Assembly (NCBI GenBank): GCA_028819575.1 | Contig: JAPPLB010000192.1 | Span: 1 to 63,276, forward strand | Direction: 5' to 3' | DNA from: Bryobacterales bacterium | Lineage (GTDB): Bacteria; Acidobacteriota; Terriglobia; Bryobacterales; UBA6623 | DNA: 63,276 nt | Shown here: one piece after another, positions 24,776 to 34,126 of the stretch | How positions within the stretch are numbered: position 1 is the stretch's first letter | Layout of the letters: every line of letters starts with the position of its first letter | Notes under the pieces: generated by a model | What the model was told of the DNA's origin: nothing | The model's database searches: none | Seen by the model: the letters and a program-made list of their open reading frames with translations, nothing else | Translations under genes and position numbers: made by a program

Positions 24776-26131
24776 ATGAAGAATTGTGTCCTCGCCGTGC
24801 TGCTGCTCGTGCCGGCTCTCAGCGCCTCCGCCGCCGACGTCAGCTACTACAACGAACTGCGGCCGGTGATCGAAAAGTCGTGCCAGGGCTGCCATCAACC
24901 GGCGAACAAGATGGGCGGGCTCGACCTTACTTCCTACGCGGCCATCGCGGCGGGCGGCAACAAGGGGCCCGCTTTCAACGCCGGCTCCGCTGGCGAGAGC
25001 CGCCTCCTCAAGCTGCTCACCGGCGCCGGCGAGCCGCGCATGCCCTTCGGACAAGACCCTCTGCCCGAGAACGAGATCGACTTGTTCCGCAACTGGATCG
25101 ACCAGGGAGCCCAGGACGATACGCCCGAGTCGGCGCGAGCGCCGCAGGTTCCGGCCGAACCCCCGAGCTACATTCAACCGCCCGTCGTGACAGCCGCCGC
25201 TTATTCGCCGGACGGTGAACAGGTGGCCGTCGGCGGTTATCGCGAGATTCTCCTCCACAAAGCCGATGGCTCGAGCATCGAAGCACGGCTTCTCGGCCGC
25301 TCCGACCGCATCCATTCCGTCGCTTTTACGCCCGACGGCAAACAGCTCGTCGCCGTGGGCGGAACACCGGCCCGCTTCGGCGAAGTACAGGTGTGGGATC
25401 TCGCCTCGAAGAAGCAGGTACAGTCCGTCATGACGACCTCCGACACCCTCTTCGGCGGCGATGTCTCCCCCGACGGCAAGCGCGTCGTGGTCGGCGGCGC
25501 CGACAACAGTCTTCGGGCGGTCGAGGTCAACTCGGGCAAGGAACTCTTCAAGGCGGGCCATCACGAGGACTGGGTGCTCGACGCCGTATTCGGCATCGAC
25601 GGCAAACGCATCGTATCGGTGGGCCGCGACCGGGCGGCCAAGCTCGCCAACACCGAGGACGGCGCGTTCCTCGAGAACGTCAACCTGTTGCGTGACCAGC
25701 TTTTCGTCGTGGCGCGCCACCCGCGCCGCGATTACGTGCTGATCGGCGGCGTGGACCGGGTGCCGTACCTCTACATGATGGACCGCCCGCGGGCTCTGAA
25801 AATCGCCGACGATTCCACGCTCGTGCGCCAATTCGATGAGCAGCAAGGAGCGATTTACGCCCTCGCTTTCAGTCCCGACGGCAGCCGCATCGCCGTGGGC
25901 GGTATCGCCGAGGTCGTGAATCTGTACGACACCGAGTCCGGCGACGGCGCTGCGCGTTGTGCTCTCCCTGGCGGCGGGGCCTTTGTCCTGGCGTTTCGTC
26001 CGGACGGGAAGCAACTGCTCGCCGCGGGATTCGACGGACTCCTTCGCGTCTTTGACACGGAAACCGGCAAGCTTCTCAAGGAATGGACGGCGGTGCCGGT
26101 TGAGCAGGGACGGCTGAGGTCAGCACGCTAG
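24776..26131 (+). CDS. Exported c-type cytochrome (PSCyt1) with WD40-like repeats
   Basis: 451 residues with a signal peptide (VLAVLLLVPALSASA). The heme-binding motif CQGCH is at residues 36-40, in the planctomycete-cytochrome PSCyt1 setting (YYNELRPVIEKSCQGCHQPA, later MPFGQDPLPENEIDLFRNWI). From about residue 135, six WD40/beta-propeller units are visible, each with a core such as FTPDGKQLVAVGG, VSPDGKRVVVGG, FSPDGSRIAVGG or FRPDGKQLLAAGF. Probably a periplasmic electron-transfer or scaffold protein. First gene of a four-gene operon with the PPC and DUF1549/DUF1553 proteins (gaps 18, 18 and 27 bp). Function of such clusters is not established. Confidence 0.88.
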   Translation: MKNCVLAVLLLVPALSASAADVSYYNELRPVIEKSCQGCHQPANKMGGLDLTSYAAIAAGGNKGPAFNAGSAGESRLLKLLTGAGEPRMPFGQDPLPENEIDLFRNWIDQGAQDDTPESARAPQVPAEPPSYIQPPVVTAAAYSPDGEQVAVGGYREILLHKADGSSIEARLLGRSDRIHSVAFTPDGKQLVAVGGTPARFGEVQVWDLASKKQVQSVMTTSDTLFGGDVSPDGKRVVVGGADNSLRAVEVNSGKELFKAGHHEDWVLDAVFGIDGKRIVSVGRDRAAKLANTEDGAFLENVNLLRDQLFVVARHPRRDYVLIGGVDRVPYLYMMDRPRALKIADDSTLVRQFDEQQGAIYALAFSPDGSRIAVGGIAEVVNLYDTESGDGAARCALPGGGAFVLAFRPDGKQLLAAGFDGLLRVFDTETGKLLKEWTAVPVEQGRLRSAR

Positions 26132-26149
26132 GCGGGATAGAGAGAAGAG

Positions 26150-28543
26150 ATGCAACGCCGGCTCTTGACATGGTGGTTGGTTGCAGTTGCAGCCGCAACG
26201 GCGGCGGGGCCTTCGCTCACTCAACTCGAACCCTGGGGCGCCCGGCGAGGAACGGCGGTCACGGTCACGCTCAAGGGGTACGGTCTCAGCGACGATGTCA
26301 AGATCGTCACCAATCTGCCGGGCGAGTTCACCGAGTTGACTTCCGAGCGTCCGGGCCGTGAGTTGCCGCTGCTTCTCGAGTTGGCGAAAGATGCTCCCGT
26401 CGGCTCTTACCCCCTTCGCATCGCAACGAAGGCGGGCATTTCGAATGTGCTGCTCTTCACCGTGGGTCCCTTCCCGGAAGTGGAAGAAGCCGAGTCGGCG
26501 TCCATGAGTCGGATCTACTCGAACGACTCGACCGATACGGCGCAGGAAATCAGCCTGCCGGCCACCGTCAACGGAACCCTGCGCGGCTCCGATCGCGACT
26601 GGTACCGCTTCGCGGGTGAGGCGGGCGGAAAGGTCGTCGTGGAAGTCGAAGCGCGCCGGGCGGGCTCGGCCATAGACGCGGTCATCGAGGTTCGAGACAG
26701 CGGCGGCAACACGATCGCCCGTAACAACGACGCCCTCGGAATCGGCGTCGACCCGCGCGCCGAAGTCAGTATCCCCGCGGAAGGCGTGTTTTTCGTCCAA
26801 GTCCGCGACGCCCGCTTCAGCACGCAGATGATGAACTTCTACCGCCTGCGCGCCGGGCGGTACTCCTATGCGGAAGCCATCTTCCCCTTGGGCTGGAAGC
26901 GCGGCGAATCAATCGAGGTGCAGTTGCTCGGCGGCAACTTGCAACAGCCCGTGAGAGTCCGGCCCGACCTGTCGTCCGAAGCGACCGCATCGGGATTCGC
27001 CGACCTGCGACTCCCTGATGAAAACGGGCCGCTTCCCCTGCGGATGGTCGTGGGAGACGACGACGAAGTCTTCGAACCCGAGGGCGAAGGACCCCACCGA
27101 CTCGAGCCGGGTGTCATTGTCAACGGCCGTATCAATGCCAGCGGCGAGATCGACCGCTATCGCATCAAGGTCAAACCGGGCCGGCAATGGATGATCGAAA
27201 CGCAGGCGGCCGGTCTGGGAACTTCGGCGCTCTACGGCCTCCTGACCCTCTACGACCACAAAGGCCGGAAGCTCGCCTCGGCCGGTGACCAAGTTCCCGA
27301 GGAGCCGCTGTCGTTTATTAGTTCGTCCGGGCAAACGTTCGGAGACCCGCACCTGGGTTTTGAAGTCCCGGAGGGCGTCACCGAAGTCACCGTTACTCTC
27401 GAAGACCTGCTTGGCCGGGGCGGACCCTCGTATGGTTACCGGCTTGTCGCCCGCCAACAGCCGCCTGATTTCACTCTGACCCTCGGTACGCCGCAGCTTA
27501 CGATCCCCAAAGAAGGCAGCGCCATTGTCAGCGTCAACGTCGACCGTCGTGGTTACATAGGAGCCATTCAGCTCAAGGTCGGCGGCCTGCCGGACGACGT
27601 CGAGCTACAGGGCGGACACATTCCCGCCGAGGTCGGAGGCATGACCACCTCCCGAATCTCGCGCCGAGGCGTCCTTACCCTTACGCCGAAGCCCGGCGCC
27701 GAGACAAGAGAGCTTGCTCTCACCGTGTGGGGCGAAGGTGTCCTCGAGGACGGCCGCACCGTTCGAGTCAAGGCGCGCGCCCCTGGCCTGCAAACCGGCG
27801 TCATGGGCCGCGGACAGAAAGTCGTCACCGCGCCCTGGTTGACAGCGCAGGTGCCGGCGAAAGTCGCCGAACCCGATAAGGCCGTCCTCCGTGTCCTCAC
27901 GCCGCAGAAAATCCGCCTGATTCAGGGCATGGAAACCGAAGTCCGTTGGCGGTTCGAAGGCGGCGGAGCGCCCATCGGCCGCATCAGCGTCGGCAACACG
28001 CCGCCGGTGGGCAACATTCGCGTCACCGGAACAGCCCGGGTCAAGCCAGGAGCAAGTCAGGGCCGCTTTACCGTGATCACGACGATGGGCACCCTGCCGA
28101 TGACCTTCGACCTTCTGCTCAGTTCCAGAGCGCGCATCGACGGCCGCGAACAGGTTGTCTACGCCCCGGTAATCACTTTCGATGTCGTTCAGGGCTATCG
28201 CATCGAAGCGCCAGTGCGAGTCACCGCCATCCCTCGTGGAGGAAGCGCGGCCATTGTCGGCTCCTTCCACCGCGAGCCGGATTTCTCCTCGCCCGTCACC
28301 GTCAAGGCCGACAACCTTCCCCTGGGAGTTTCCTGCACGGCGGCGGAGATCGACGGCGCTCCGGAGTCTTACCGTCTGGAGTGCGATGCCGATCCCTCCA
28401 CCGAGCCGGGAGAATACGAAATCGAGCTGGCGCCCGCGTCGGTGCTGGCCGGACGCGACACCGAGCTGGTGCCCTACAGGATCGAACCTGTCATGACGGG
28501 CATCATGGTCACCGAAGCAGGAAAGATGGCGCGAGCGGAGTAA
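26150..28543 (+). CDS. PPC-domain surface protein (paralog 1)
   Basis: 797 residues, exported (hydrophobic start WWLVAVAAATAAG). The N-terminal strand pattern PSLTQLEPWGARRGTAVTVT is IPT/TIG-like. Residues about 125-240 contain a bacterial pre-peptidase C-terminal (PPC) domain: WYRFAGEAGGKVVVEVEARR, then AIDAVIEVRDSGGN. A second PPC-like unit follows near residue 325 (DRYRIKVKPGRQWMIETQAA). The rest is beta-rich Ig-like. The last third ends in EYEIELAP-type strands, also shared with its paralog two genes downstream. No catalytic residues recognised. A structural, substrate-binding or cell-envelope role is inferred from domains only. Confidence 0.82.
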   Translation: MQRRLLTWWLVAVAAATAAGPSLTQLEPWGARRGTAVTVTLKGYGLSDDVKIVTNLPGEFTELTSERPGRELPLLLELAKDAPVGSYPLRIATKAGISNVLLFTVGPFPEVEEAESASMSRIYSNDSTDTAQEISLPATVNGTLRGSDRDWYRFAGEAGGKVVVEVEARRAGSAIDAVIEVRDSGGNTIARNNDALGIGVDPRAEVSIPAEGVFFVQVRDARFSTQMMNFYRLRAGRYSYAEAIFPLGWKRGESIEVQLLGGNLQQPVRVRPDLSSEATASGFADLRLPDENGPLPLRMVVGDDDEVFEPEGEGPHRLEPGVIVNGRINASGEIDRYRIKVKPGRQWMIETQAAGLGTSALYGLLTLYDHKGRKLASAGDQVPEEPLSFISSSGQTFGDPHLGFEVPEGVTEVTVTLEDLLGRGGPSYGYRLVARQQPPDFTLTLGTPQLTIPKEGSAIVSVNVDRRGYIGAIQLKVGGLPDDVELQGGHIPAEVGGMTTSRISRRGVLTLTPKPGAETRELALTVWGEGVLEDGRTVRVKARAPGLQTGVMGRGQKVVTAPWLTAQVPAKVAEPDKAVLRVLTPQKIRLIQGMETEVRWRFEGGGAPIGRISVGNTPPVGNIRVTGTARVKPGASQGRFTVITTMGTLPMTFDLLLSSRARIDGREQVVYAPVITFDVVQGYRIEAPVRVTAIPRGGSAAIVGSFHREPDFSSPVTVKADNLPLGVSCTAAEIDGAPESYRLECDADPSTEPGEYEIELAPASVLAGRDTELVPYRIEPVMTGIMVTEAGKMARAE

Positions 28544-28561
28544 CGTGAATAGGAGTTGATG

Positions 28562-31021
28562 ATGTCAGGGAAACGACTTTGGATTTCGGGTTCTTGCTTG
28601 TGGTTGATGACCGTCCTCGCGGTGAGCGGCGTTTGCGCCGACTTGCAGCCTGCAAAGATCGTCATTACACCGTCCTCGCTCAGCCTCGACTCTTCCGAAC
28701 AAGGCCGGCGTGTCCTGGTGACGGGCGTCACGGCCGGCGGTGAAAAGTTCGACCTGACCCGCGAAGCCCACTTCGAACCTGCCGGCGGCGGCGTTCGTAT
28801 CGACGATGACGGCTATCTGTACGGCCTCTCCCAGGGAGCGGCCACCATCAAGGTTTCAGCGCGCGGCCGGTCGGTCGACCTGCCGGTCAACGTCGGCGAC
28901 CTTTCCCAAAAGCGCGCCATCAGCTTCCTGAGCGACATCATGCCCGTGCTCAACAAGCAGGGCTGCACCGCCGGGGCCTGCCACGGGTCGGCGAAAGGGA
29001 AGAACGGATTCAAGCTGTCGCTGCGCGGCTACGACCCAGAATTCGACTATCGCGCTCTTCTCTTCGACGTATCCGGCCGCCGCTTCAACCGTGCCGACCC
29101 GGCCCGGAGTCTGATGCTCGCCAAGCCTACCCAGGCCGTGCCGCACGAGGGCGGGCTCCGCATCGAGAAGGGCTCGCGCTACTACGACACCATTTTCAAC
29201 TGGATCTCCACCGGCACTCCGTTCGGCGATATGCAAAGAGACTCGGTCGCCAAGCTCGAAGTCACGCCGCCGGAAGTCTTCATGAGCCGTCCCGGCATGA
29301 AGCAGCAGATCCTCGTGGTCGCCACCTACGGTGATGGTTCCACCCGCGATGTCACGCGCGAAGCCGTCGTCGCCAGCAGTCAGGACACCACGGCGAAGAT
29401 CGTCGACGACTCCGTCGTCCAAGGCGAGCGCACCGGAGAGGCTACCCTGCTCGTTCGCTACGAAGGCAAGTTTGTGATCGTGCCGGTAACGATTCTCAAT
29501 CCCGAGCCCGGTTTCGAGTGGAAACAGCTTTCGCAGCACAACTATATCGATGAGCACATTGACGCAAAGCTGAAACGCCTCAAGATCCAGCCTTCCGAAG
29601 TCGCCGGCGATAGCACCTTCGTCCGCCGTGTCTACCTGGACCTCATCGGCATCCCGCCCACGCCGGAGGAAGCCCGCTCTTTCATCGAAGACCCGGAGAA
29701 ATCGCGTCTCAAGCGCATCCGCTTGATTGACGAGCTGATGAAGCGCAAAGAGTTCGTCGATCACTGGGCGCTCAAGTGGGGCGACCTGCTGCAGTCCAAC
29801 CGCAAGTACCTCGGTGAGAAAGGCACCTGGGCGTTCCGCCAATGGATCCGAGATCAGATCGCGTCCAACCGCCCCTACGACCAGGTGGTGCGAGAGCTGA
29901 TCACCTCCACCGGCAGCACCTATCAGAATCCGGCTGCCAACTTCTTCCGCGTCAACAAAGATCCGAAAGAGGCGATGGAGAAAACGACGCAGCTCTTCCT
30001 GGGCGTGCGGATGGTCTGCGCGCAGTGCCACGATCACCCCTTCGAGCGCTGGACGCAGAATCAGTACTTTCAGCTTGCCGCCTTCTTTGCGTCCGTCGGA
30101 GTCAAGCCGGGCTTCGACAGCGACGAGGAAATCGTCTATCTCAAGCGCGACGACAACACGGTCAAGCATCCCAAAACAGGGCGGATCGTCGAACCCGAGT
30201 ATTTGATCGCCAGCGCCGGCGCGCCTCCCCTGAACGCCGAAGAGGATCGCCGCCTCGCCCTCGCCGAGTGGCTCACATCGGAAGAGAATCCGTTCTTCGC
30301 GCGCGCCATCACCAACCGTCTGTGGAGCTACTTCTTCGGACGCGGCATCATCGATCCTGTCGACGACATTCGCGCCTCGAACCCGCCGGTGAACCCGGCG
30401 CTTCTCGAAGCTCTCGCCGGCGATTTCGTCAAGAACGGCTACGATCTGCAGCACGTGATCCGCACCATCGTGAACTCACGCACATACCAGACCGGCATCG
30501 CAGCCAACGAGTGGAACGAGAACGACATGACGAATTTCTCTCGATTTCTGCCGCGCAGGCTGACGGCCGAGTCTCTGCTCGACGCGATCACGGTCGCGAC
30601 CGGCTCCCGTCCGGAGTTCGATGAAGTTCCACCCGACTTCACCGCGCAAGAGCTGCCCGATCCGCACATCGGCAAGGGTGGTTTTCTCGACATGTTCGGC
30701 CGCCCAGAGCGGGAATCGGCGTGCGAATGCGAACGCCGCAATGAGATGAGTCTCCCGCAAGCGATGAGCCTCGTGAACGGACCGACGTTGGCGGAAGCGG
30801 TTGCCGATCCCGAGGGGCGGGTTGCCGCGGCCATCATCGCCGGTAAACCCGACCGCGAGCTGATCGAGGAACTGTACCTCGGCGCGCTCAGCCGCTTCCC
30901 GACATCCGGCGAAATGGACAACGCCCTGACCTACTTGCGCCAGGGTTCCGGACGCGCCCCCGGAGCCCAGGATCTTCTCTGGGCCTTGATCAACAGCAAC
31001 GCGTTTTTGTTCAATCGCTGA
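28562..31021 (+). CDS. DUF1549/DUF1553 (PSCyt2-PSD1) protein with N-terminal Ig-like and cytochrome regions
   Basis: About 819 residues. A signal peptide precedes a Big2-like Ig domain (AKIVITPSSLSLDSSEQGRR). A heme-type motif C-x4-C-H (CTAGACHG) lies at residues 135-142. A second Ig-like region, then DUF1549 (FVRRVYLDLIGIPPTPEEA, DHWALKWGDLLQSNRKY), a second motif CAQCHDHP, and DUF1553 (LAEWLTSEENPFFARAITNR, NRLWSYFFGRGIIDPVDD) follow. Such proteins are abundant in Planctomycetes, Verrucomicrobia and Acidobacteria and of unknown biochemical role. ATG 28562 is chosen because AGGAG (28551-28555) is 6 nt upstream; TTG 28556 and ATG 28559 are too close to it. The usual DUF1501 partner is missing here. 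Confidence 0.9.
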   Translation: MSGKRLWISGSCLWLMTVLAVSGVCADLQPAKIVITPSSLSLDSSEQGRRVLVTGVTAGGEKFDLTREAHFEPAGGGVRIDDDGYLYGLSQGAATIKVSARGRSVDLPVNVGDLSQKRAISFLSDIMPVLNKQGCTAGACHGSAKGKNGFKLSLRGYDPEFDYRALLFDVSGRRFNRADPARSLMLAKPTQAVPHEGGLRIEKGSRYYDTIFNWISTGTPFGDMQRDSVAKLEVTPPEVFMSRPGMKQQILVVATYGDGSTRDVTREAVVASSQDTTAKIVDDSVVQGERTGEATLLVRYEGKFVIVPVTILNPEPGFEWKQLSQHNYIDEHIDAKLKRLKIQPSEVAGDSTFVRRVYLDLIGIPPTPEEARSFIEDPEKSRLKRIRLIDELMKRKEFVDHWALKWGDLLQSNRKYLGEKGTWAFRQWIRDQIASNRPYDQVVRELITSTGSTYQNPAANFFRVNKDPKEAMEKTTQLFLGVRMVCAQCHDHPFERWTQNQYFQLAAFFASVGVKPGFDSDEEIVYLKRDDNTVKHPKTGRIVEPEYLIASAGAPPLNAEEDRRLALAEWLTSEENPFFARAITNRLWSYFFGRGIIDPVDDIRASNPPVNPALLEALAGDFVKNGYDLQHVIRTIVNSRTYQTGIAANEWNENDMTNFSRFLPRRLTAESLLDAITVATGSRPEFDEVPPDFTAQELPDPHIGKGGFLDMFGRPERESACECERRNEMSLPQAMSLVNGPTLAEAVADPEGRVAAAIIAGKPDRELIEELYLGALSRFPTSGEMDNALTYLRQGSGRAPGAQDLLWALINSNAFLFNR

Positions 31022-31048
31022 GTGCGCCCGATATTCATGGGGGTTTGA

Positions 31049-33463
31049 ATGACGGCCCGACTCCTCTTCGCCGCTCTCCTGGCGCAATCCGCGCTACTCG
31101 CGGCGGCGCCCTCGCTCACGCGTTTGGAACCCCGCGGCGGCCAACGAGGACAAGCCGTCAAGCTGACGCTGGTCGGTCGCGGCCTCGGAGATGCCTCCGA
31201 GATCGAGAGCAGAATCCCGGGCGCGGTCACGCCGCTGTCTCCGCCGAAGAATCCCATGCAGCGCGGCCGGGAACTGCCCTTCCTGGTCGAAATCTCTCCC
31301 GAAGCTGCCGTTGGCGTCTACCCCGTCCGAGTCAAGTCCCCCAACGGCCTGTCGAACATCCTGCTCTTCACCGTAGGCGCGTTTCCCGAGGTCTCGGAAG
31401 CCGAATCGAGCCGGCCCGGCCCCGTCAATGACTCCGCCGGCCAGGCGCAACCCGTTGAGACGCCCGTCATCGTCAACGGTACTCTCTACGGCCCCGACCG
31501 CGATTACTACCGCATCGAGGCTGCGAAGCGCGAGCGGCTCGTCATTGAAGTGGAGGCGCGCCGCGTCGGCTCGGCCGTCGATCCGCTGATTCAGGTGCTC
31601 GACTCGTCCGGCCGCCGGCTTGCCTGGAATGACGACGCTCCCGGAATCGGCATCGATGCCCGCGTCGAAGTGGAGTTCCCGGAAGCCGGCTCGTACTTCA
31701 TCGCGGTGCGGGACTCCAAGTTCAGCGAGCAGGAGCAGGACTACTACCGCCTCAAGATCGGCAAGTTCGCCTATGCCGAAGGTCTGTATCCGCTCGGATG
31801 GGAGCGCGGCGGCGAAACGGCTGTCGAGTTCATCGGCGGCAACCTCAACTCTCCGGTCAGAACGAACATCGACCTTGCCGGCGAGCAGTTGGCCGCCGAG
31901 TTCGCCATGTTGCACGTCCCCGGCACTCCGGGCGCCCTGCCCATGCCCTTCGTCCTGGGCGGCCAACCCGAAGCGTTGGAAACCGCCGGAGCGAAGAACG
32001 TCCTCGAGCCCGAGACCTGGATGAACGGCCGCATCGCCAAGCCCGGCGAAGTCGATAGCTACGTCCTCGAGGTGAAACCCGAGGAGCACTGGTATATCGA
32101 GCTGCACGCTACCACGCTGGGAACGTCGCGGCTCTACGGTGTCCTCACCGTGCGCTTGCCCGGCGGGGAACAGATGATGTCCACGCAGAACCTGACCGCC
32201 GAGGAAAAACTGTCGAACCTCGACGTCTCGCAAGACACCGGCATCGATCAGTTCCTTTCCTTCCGGACCTCGGACGCCCAGGACGAGATCCATATCGAAG
32301 TCGAAGATCTGCTCGGCCGCGGCGGACGCGGCTTCGGCTACCGCATCATCGCGCACCGCCAGAGCGGCGACTTCACCCTCACGCTCCGCAGCCACGAGGT
32401 GAACGTCCCAACGAACGGAACGGCTCTCGTCATCGTGAACGCCGAGCGGCGTGGTTACGACGGTCCGATCCGACTTTTCGTCCCCGAAATTCCCGACGGC
32501 CTCGTCGCCGAAGGCGGCAACATGCCGCTCTATGAAATCGCCGGCAGCACCCGTCAGGGATCGTCGGCTTTGCTGACGCTGACCCACAAACCGGGCTCCG
32601 AGCTGCGTGACGCCGCTTTGCGGATCTGGGGCGAAGCCGAGATCGGCGGCCGGCTCGTCCGCCGCCGCGCCCGCGGACCGGGGCTCGAGGTCAATGTCCA
32701 AAGCGACAACGAGATCCGGCGGCTGGGCAGCGGCTTCAGCAGCGCCAACGTGGCGCCTTGGTTGGGCGCCGATCTTCCCATCCGCATCGTCCCCGAGCAG
32801 ACTGCCTCGATCGAGATCACCTCGTCCCGATACATGCGGATCATCCCCGGCCTGAAATACGAGTTGAATTGGGAGTTTCTTGCCAAAGATGACGGCATCA
32901 ATCCCCCCCGGCGGATGGGCTCCAGGAAGACTCGTAACGTGCGCACCTTCAACCGTCTTCGCAAGGGGGACATCGGCAAGCCTCGCGGCGTCTTCGACGT
33001 CGGAAGCCAGCTTGGCTGGGGCCCCGGGAAATACGAGATCGTTTTGGCGGCTGAGGTGAACATCGATGGTAGTAAAGAGACCGTCTATGCCCCGGCTGTC
33101 ACCGTCGACGTGATCCGGGCCTATGAAATCGAGCCCGAAGTCACCTCCCTGCGGCCCGGCGGCGAAGGATATCTCGCCGCCCGCCTGAAGCGTGAACCCG
33201 GATTTTCATCGTCGGTCGAGATCAAGCCCGAGAACCTGCCTCTCGACGTCACCTGCGACCCGATCACCGCCGAACCAGGCATCGAAGAGTTCCGGCTGCC
33301 CTGCACTGCCGGCCCCGACGCCTACCCCGGCGAATACGAGATCGATCTGGCGTCCTCCTCCGTCGTCATCAGCGAACAAGGCCGCCACATCCCCATCACC
33401 CAACCCGCCGTCAAAGCCAGGCTCCAGGTCCTCCGCAAAGGAGCAAATCTGGCGGTCCGCTAA
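31049..33463 (+). CDS. PPC-domain surface protein (paralog 2)
   Basis: 804 residues, exported (LLFAALLAQSALLAAA). Same architecture as the gene at 26150: IPT-like start (PSLTRLEPRGGQRGQAVKLT), first PPC domain (YYRIEAAKRERLVIEVEARR, AVDPLIQVLDSSGR), second PPC-like unit (VDSYVLEVKPEEHWYIELHA), then a run of beta domains and a similar last third (EYEIDLASSSVV). Long shared blocks such as FAYAEGLYPLGWERGGE versus YSYAEAIFPLGWKRGES show a duplication. The pair flanks the DUF1549/DUF1553 gene symmetrically. Function unknown. Confidence 0.82.
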   Translation: MTARLLFAALLAQSALLAAAPSLTRLEPRGGQRGQAVKLTLVGRGLGDASEIESRIPGAVTPLSPPKNPMQRGRELPFLVEISPEAAVGVYPVRVKSPNGLSNILLFTVGAFPEVSEAESSRPGPVNDSAGQAQPVETPVIVNGTLYGPDRDYYRIEAAKRERLVIEVEARRVGSAVDPLIQVLDSSGRRLAWNDDAPGIGIDARVEVEFPEAGSYFIAVRDSKFSEQEQDYYRLKIGKFAYAEGLYPLGWERGGETAVEFIGGNLNSPVRTNIDLAGEQLAAEFAMLHVPGTPGALPMPFVLGGQPEALETAGAKNVLEPETWMNGRIAKPGEVDSYVLEVKPEEHWYIELHATTLGTSRLYGVLTVRLPGGEQMMSTQNLTAEEKLSNLDVSQDTGIDQFLSFRTSDAQDEIHIEVEDLLGRGGRGFGYRIIAHRQSGDFTLTLRSHEVNVPTNGTALVIVNAERRGYDGPIRLFVPEIPDGLVAEGGNMPLYEIAGSTRQGSSALLTLTHKPGSELRDAALRIWGEAEIGGRLVRRRARGPGLEVNVQSDNEIRRLGSGFSSANVAPWLGADLPIRIVPEQTASIEITSSRYMRIIPGLKYELNWEFLAKDDGINPPRRMGSRKTRNVRTFNRLRKGDIGKPRGVFDVGSQLGWGPGKYEIVLAAEVNIDGSKETVYAPAVTVDVIRAYEIEPEVTSLRPGGEGYLAARLKREPGFSSSVEIKPENLPLDVTCDPITAEPGIEEFRLPCTAGPDAYPGEYEIDLASSSVVISEQGRHIPITQPAVKARLQVLRKGANLAVR

Positions 33464-33648
33464 GCAGCCTGCGGAGGAATGCCGACGTACCGCCGGGAGC
33501 CGCACATCTGCCATCTCCGCCCAACAAAGCATTCAGTCAAACCGAACCCTACCGCTGCATCGACCTGGTACCGTCACGAAACACCTGGGAACCCGGTCAT
33601 CAGCCCCCGGTTGATTCGTAGTCCTTGCTTCGCTCACAATAATGACCT

Positions 33649-33891
33649 ATGGCCGCAATGCAAGTGGATTTCGACAACTTCATCGGGCGTTCCTGGGACC
33701 GCCTCGACCTCTCCGAGCGCGAACTGCTCTACGGTTCCTACATCGCTCGCGAGATCTACACGCCGCAGACGTTGCCGCTCCAGCGCATCGAGGCGATCGG
33801 CGATTCCGTCGAGGCCTGCGTCGCCAAACTCCAGGAACGGAATCTCGATCCGCTCAACTTCGAGTTCGTTAGGGTCGATCCGCCCTACTGA
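33649..33891 (+). CDS. Small hypothetical protein (80 aa)
   Basis: MAAMQVDFDNFIGRSWDRLD followed by LSERELLYGSYIAREIYTPQ and ending VRVDPPY; soluble and acidic, with no recognised domain. AATAAT ends 5 nt before the ATG. The stop TGA is followed with no spacing by repeat A4. The 185-bp spacer before it (33464-33648) holds nothing recognised. The coding call rests on length, composition and the sensible start; a homology search would decide it. Confidence 0.55.
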   Translation: MAAMQVDFDNFIGRSWDRLDLSERELLYGSYIAREIYTPQTLPLQRIEAIGDSVEACVAKLQERNLDPLNFEFVRVDPPY

Positions 33892-34067
33892 CCTGCATTT
33901 CTCACCACGCGGCGAGGCGAAGTCCGTGAGAGGGCCGTCAGGACGAGGCGCGAGCCGCTTGGCGCGCGCAGGTGTACTTGACAGTACATCGAGCACGGCA
34001 AGCAAGCGCAACGAAGTCATGGCGGTCGTATCGTGTGCTTCGACCGTAGGGTGGTGAGAAATACAGG
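33892..34067 (+). repeat. Family A palindromic repeat, copy A4 (full)
   Basis: 176 bp from CCTGCATTTCTCACCACG to GGTGGTGAGAAATACAGG. The left end directly follows the TGA of the 80-aa ORF. The centre is GTACTTGACAGTAC, one base shorter than in A3 and A5. Confidence 0.9.
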
Positions 34068-34091
34068 TCTGGCCCCGGCTCTGCGGCAACC

Positions 34092-34120
34092 TTGACAGCC
34101 GCGGCCGTGACCTCAATACT
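34092..34120 (+). promoter_or_regulatory. Strong sigma70-type promoter of the mGDH-like gene
   Basis: TTGACA (34092-34097), 17-bp spacer, AATACT (34115-34120). The GTG start codon is at 34127, six bases after the -10, so transcription should begin at or next to the start codon: a predicted leaderless message. Confidence 0.7.
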
Positions 34121-34126
34121 GGCAAG

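Noticed and set aside
23843..26014. 723-residue antisense ORF over the SDR and PSCyt1 genes
   Set aside because: Antisense of two confident genes and runs through repeat A9.
28856..32701. Two long antisense ORFs (532 and 535 residues) in the PPC/DUF1549 operon
   Set aside because: Both are opposite strands of confident genes; no domain seen.
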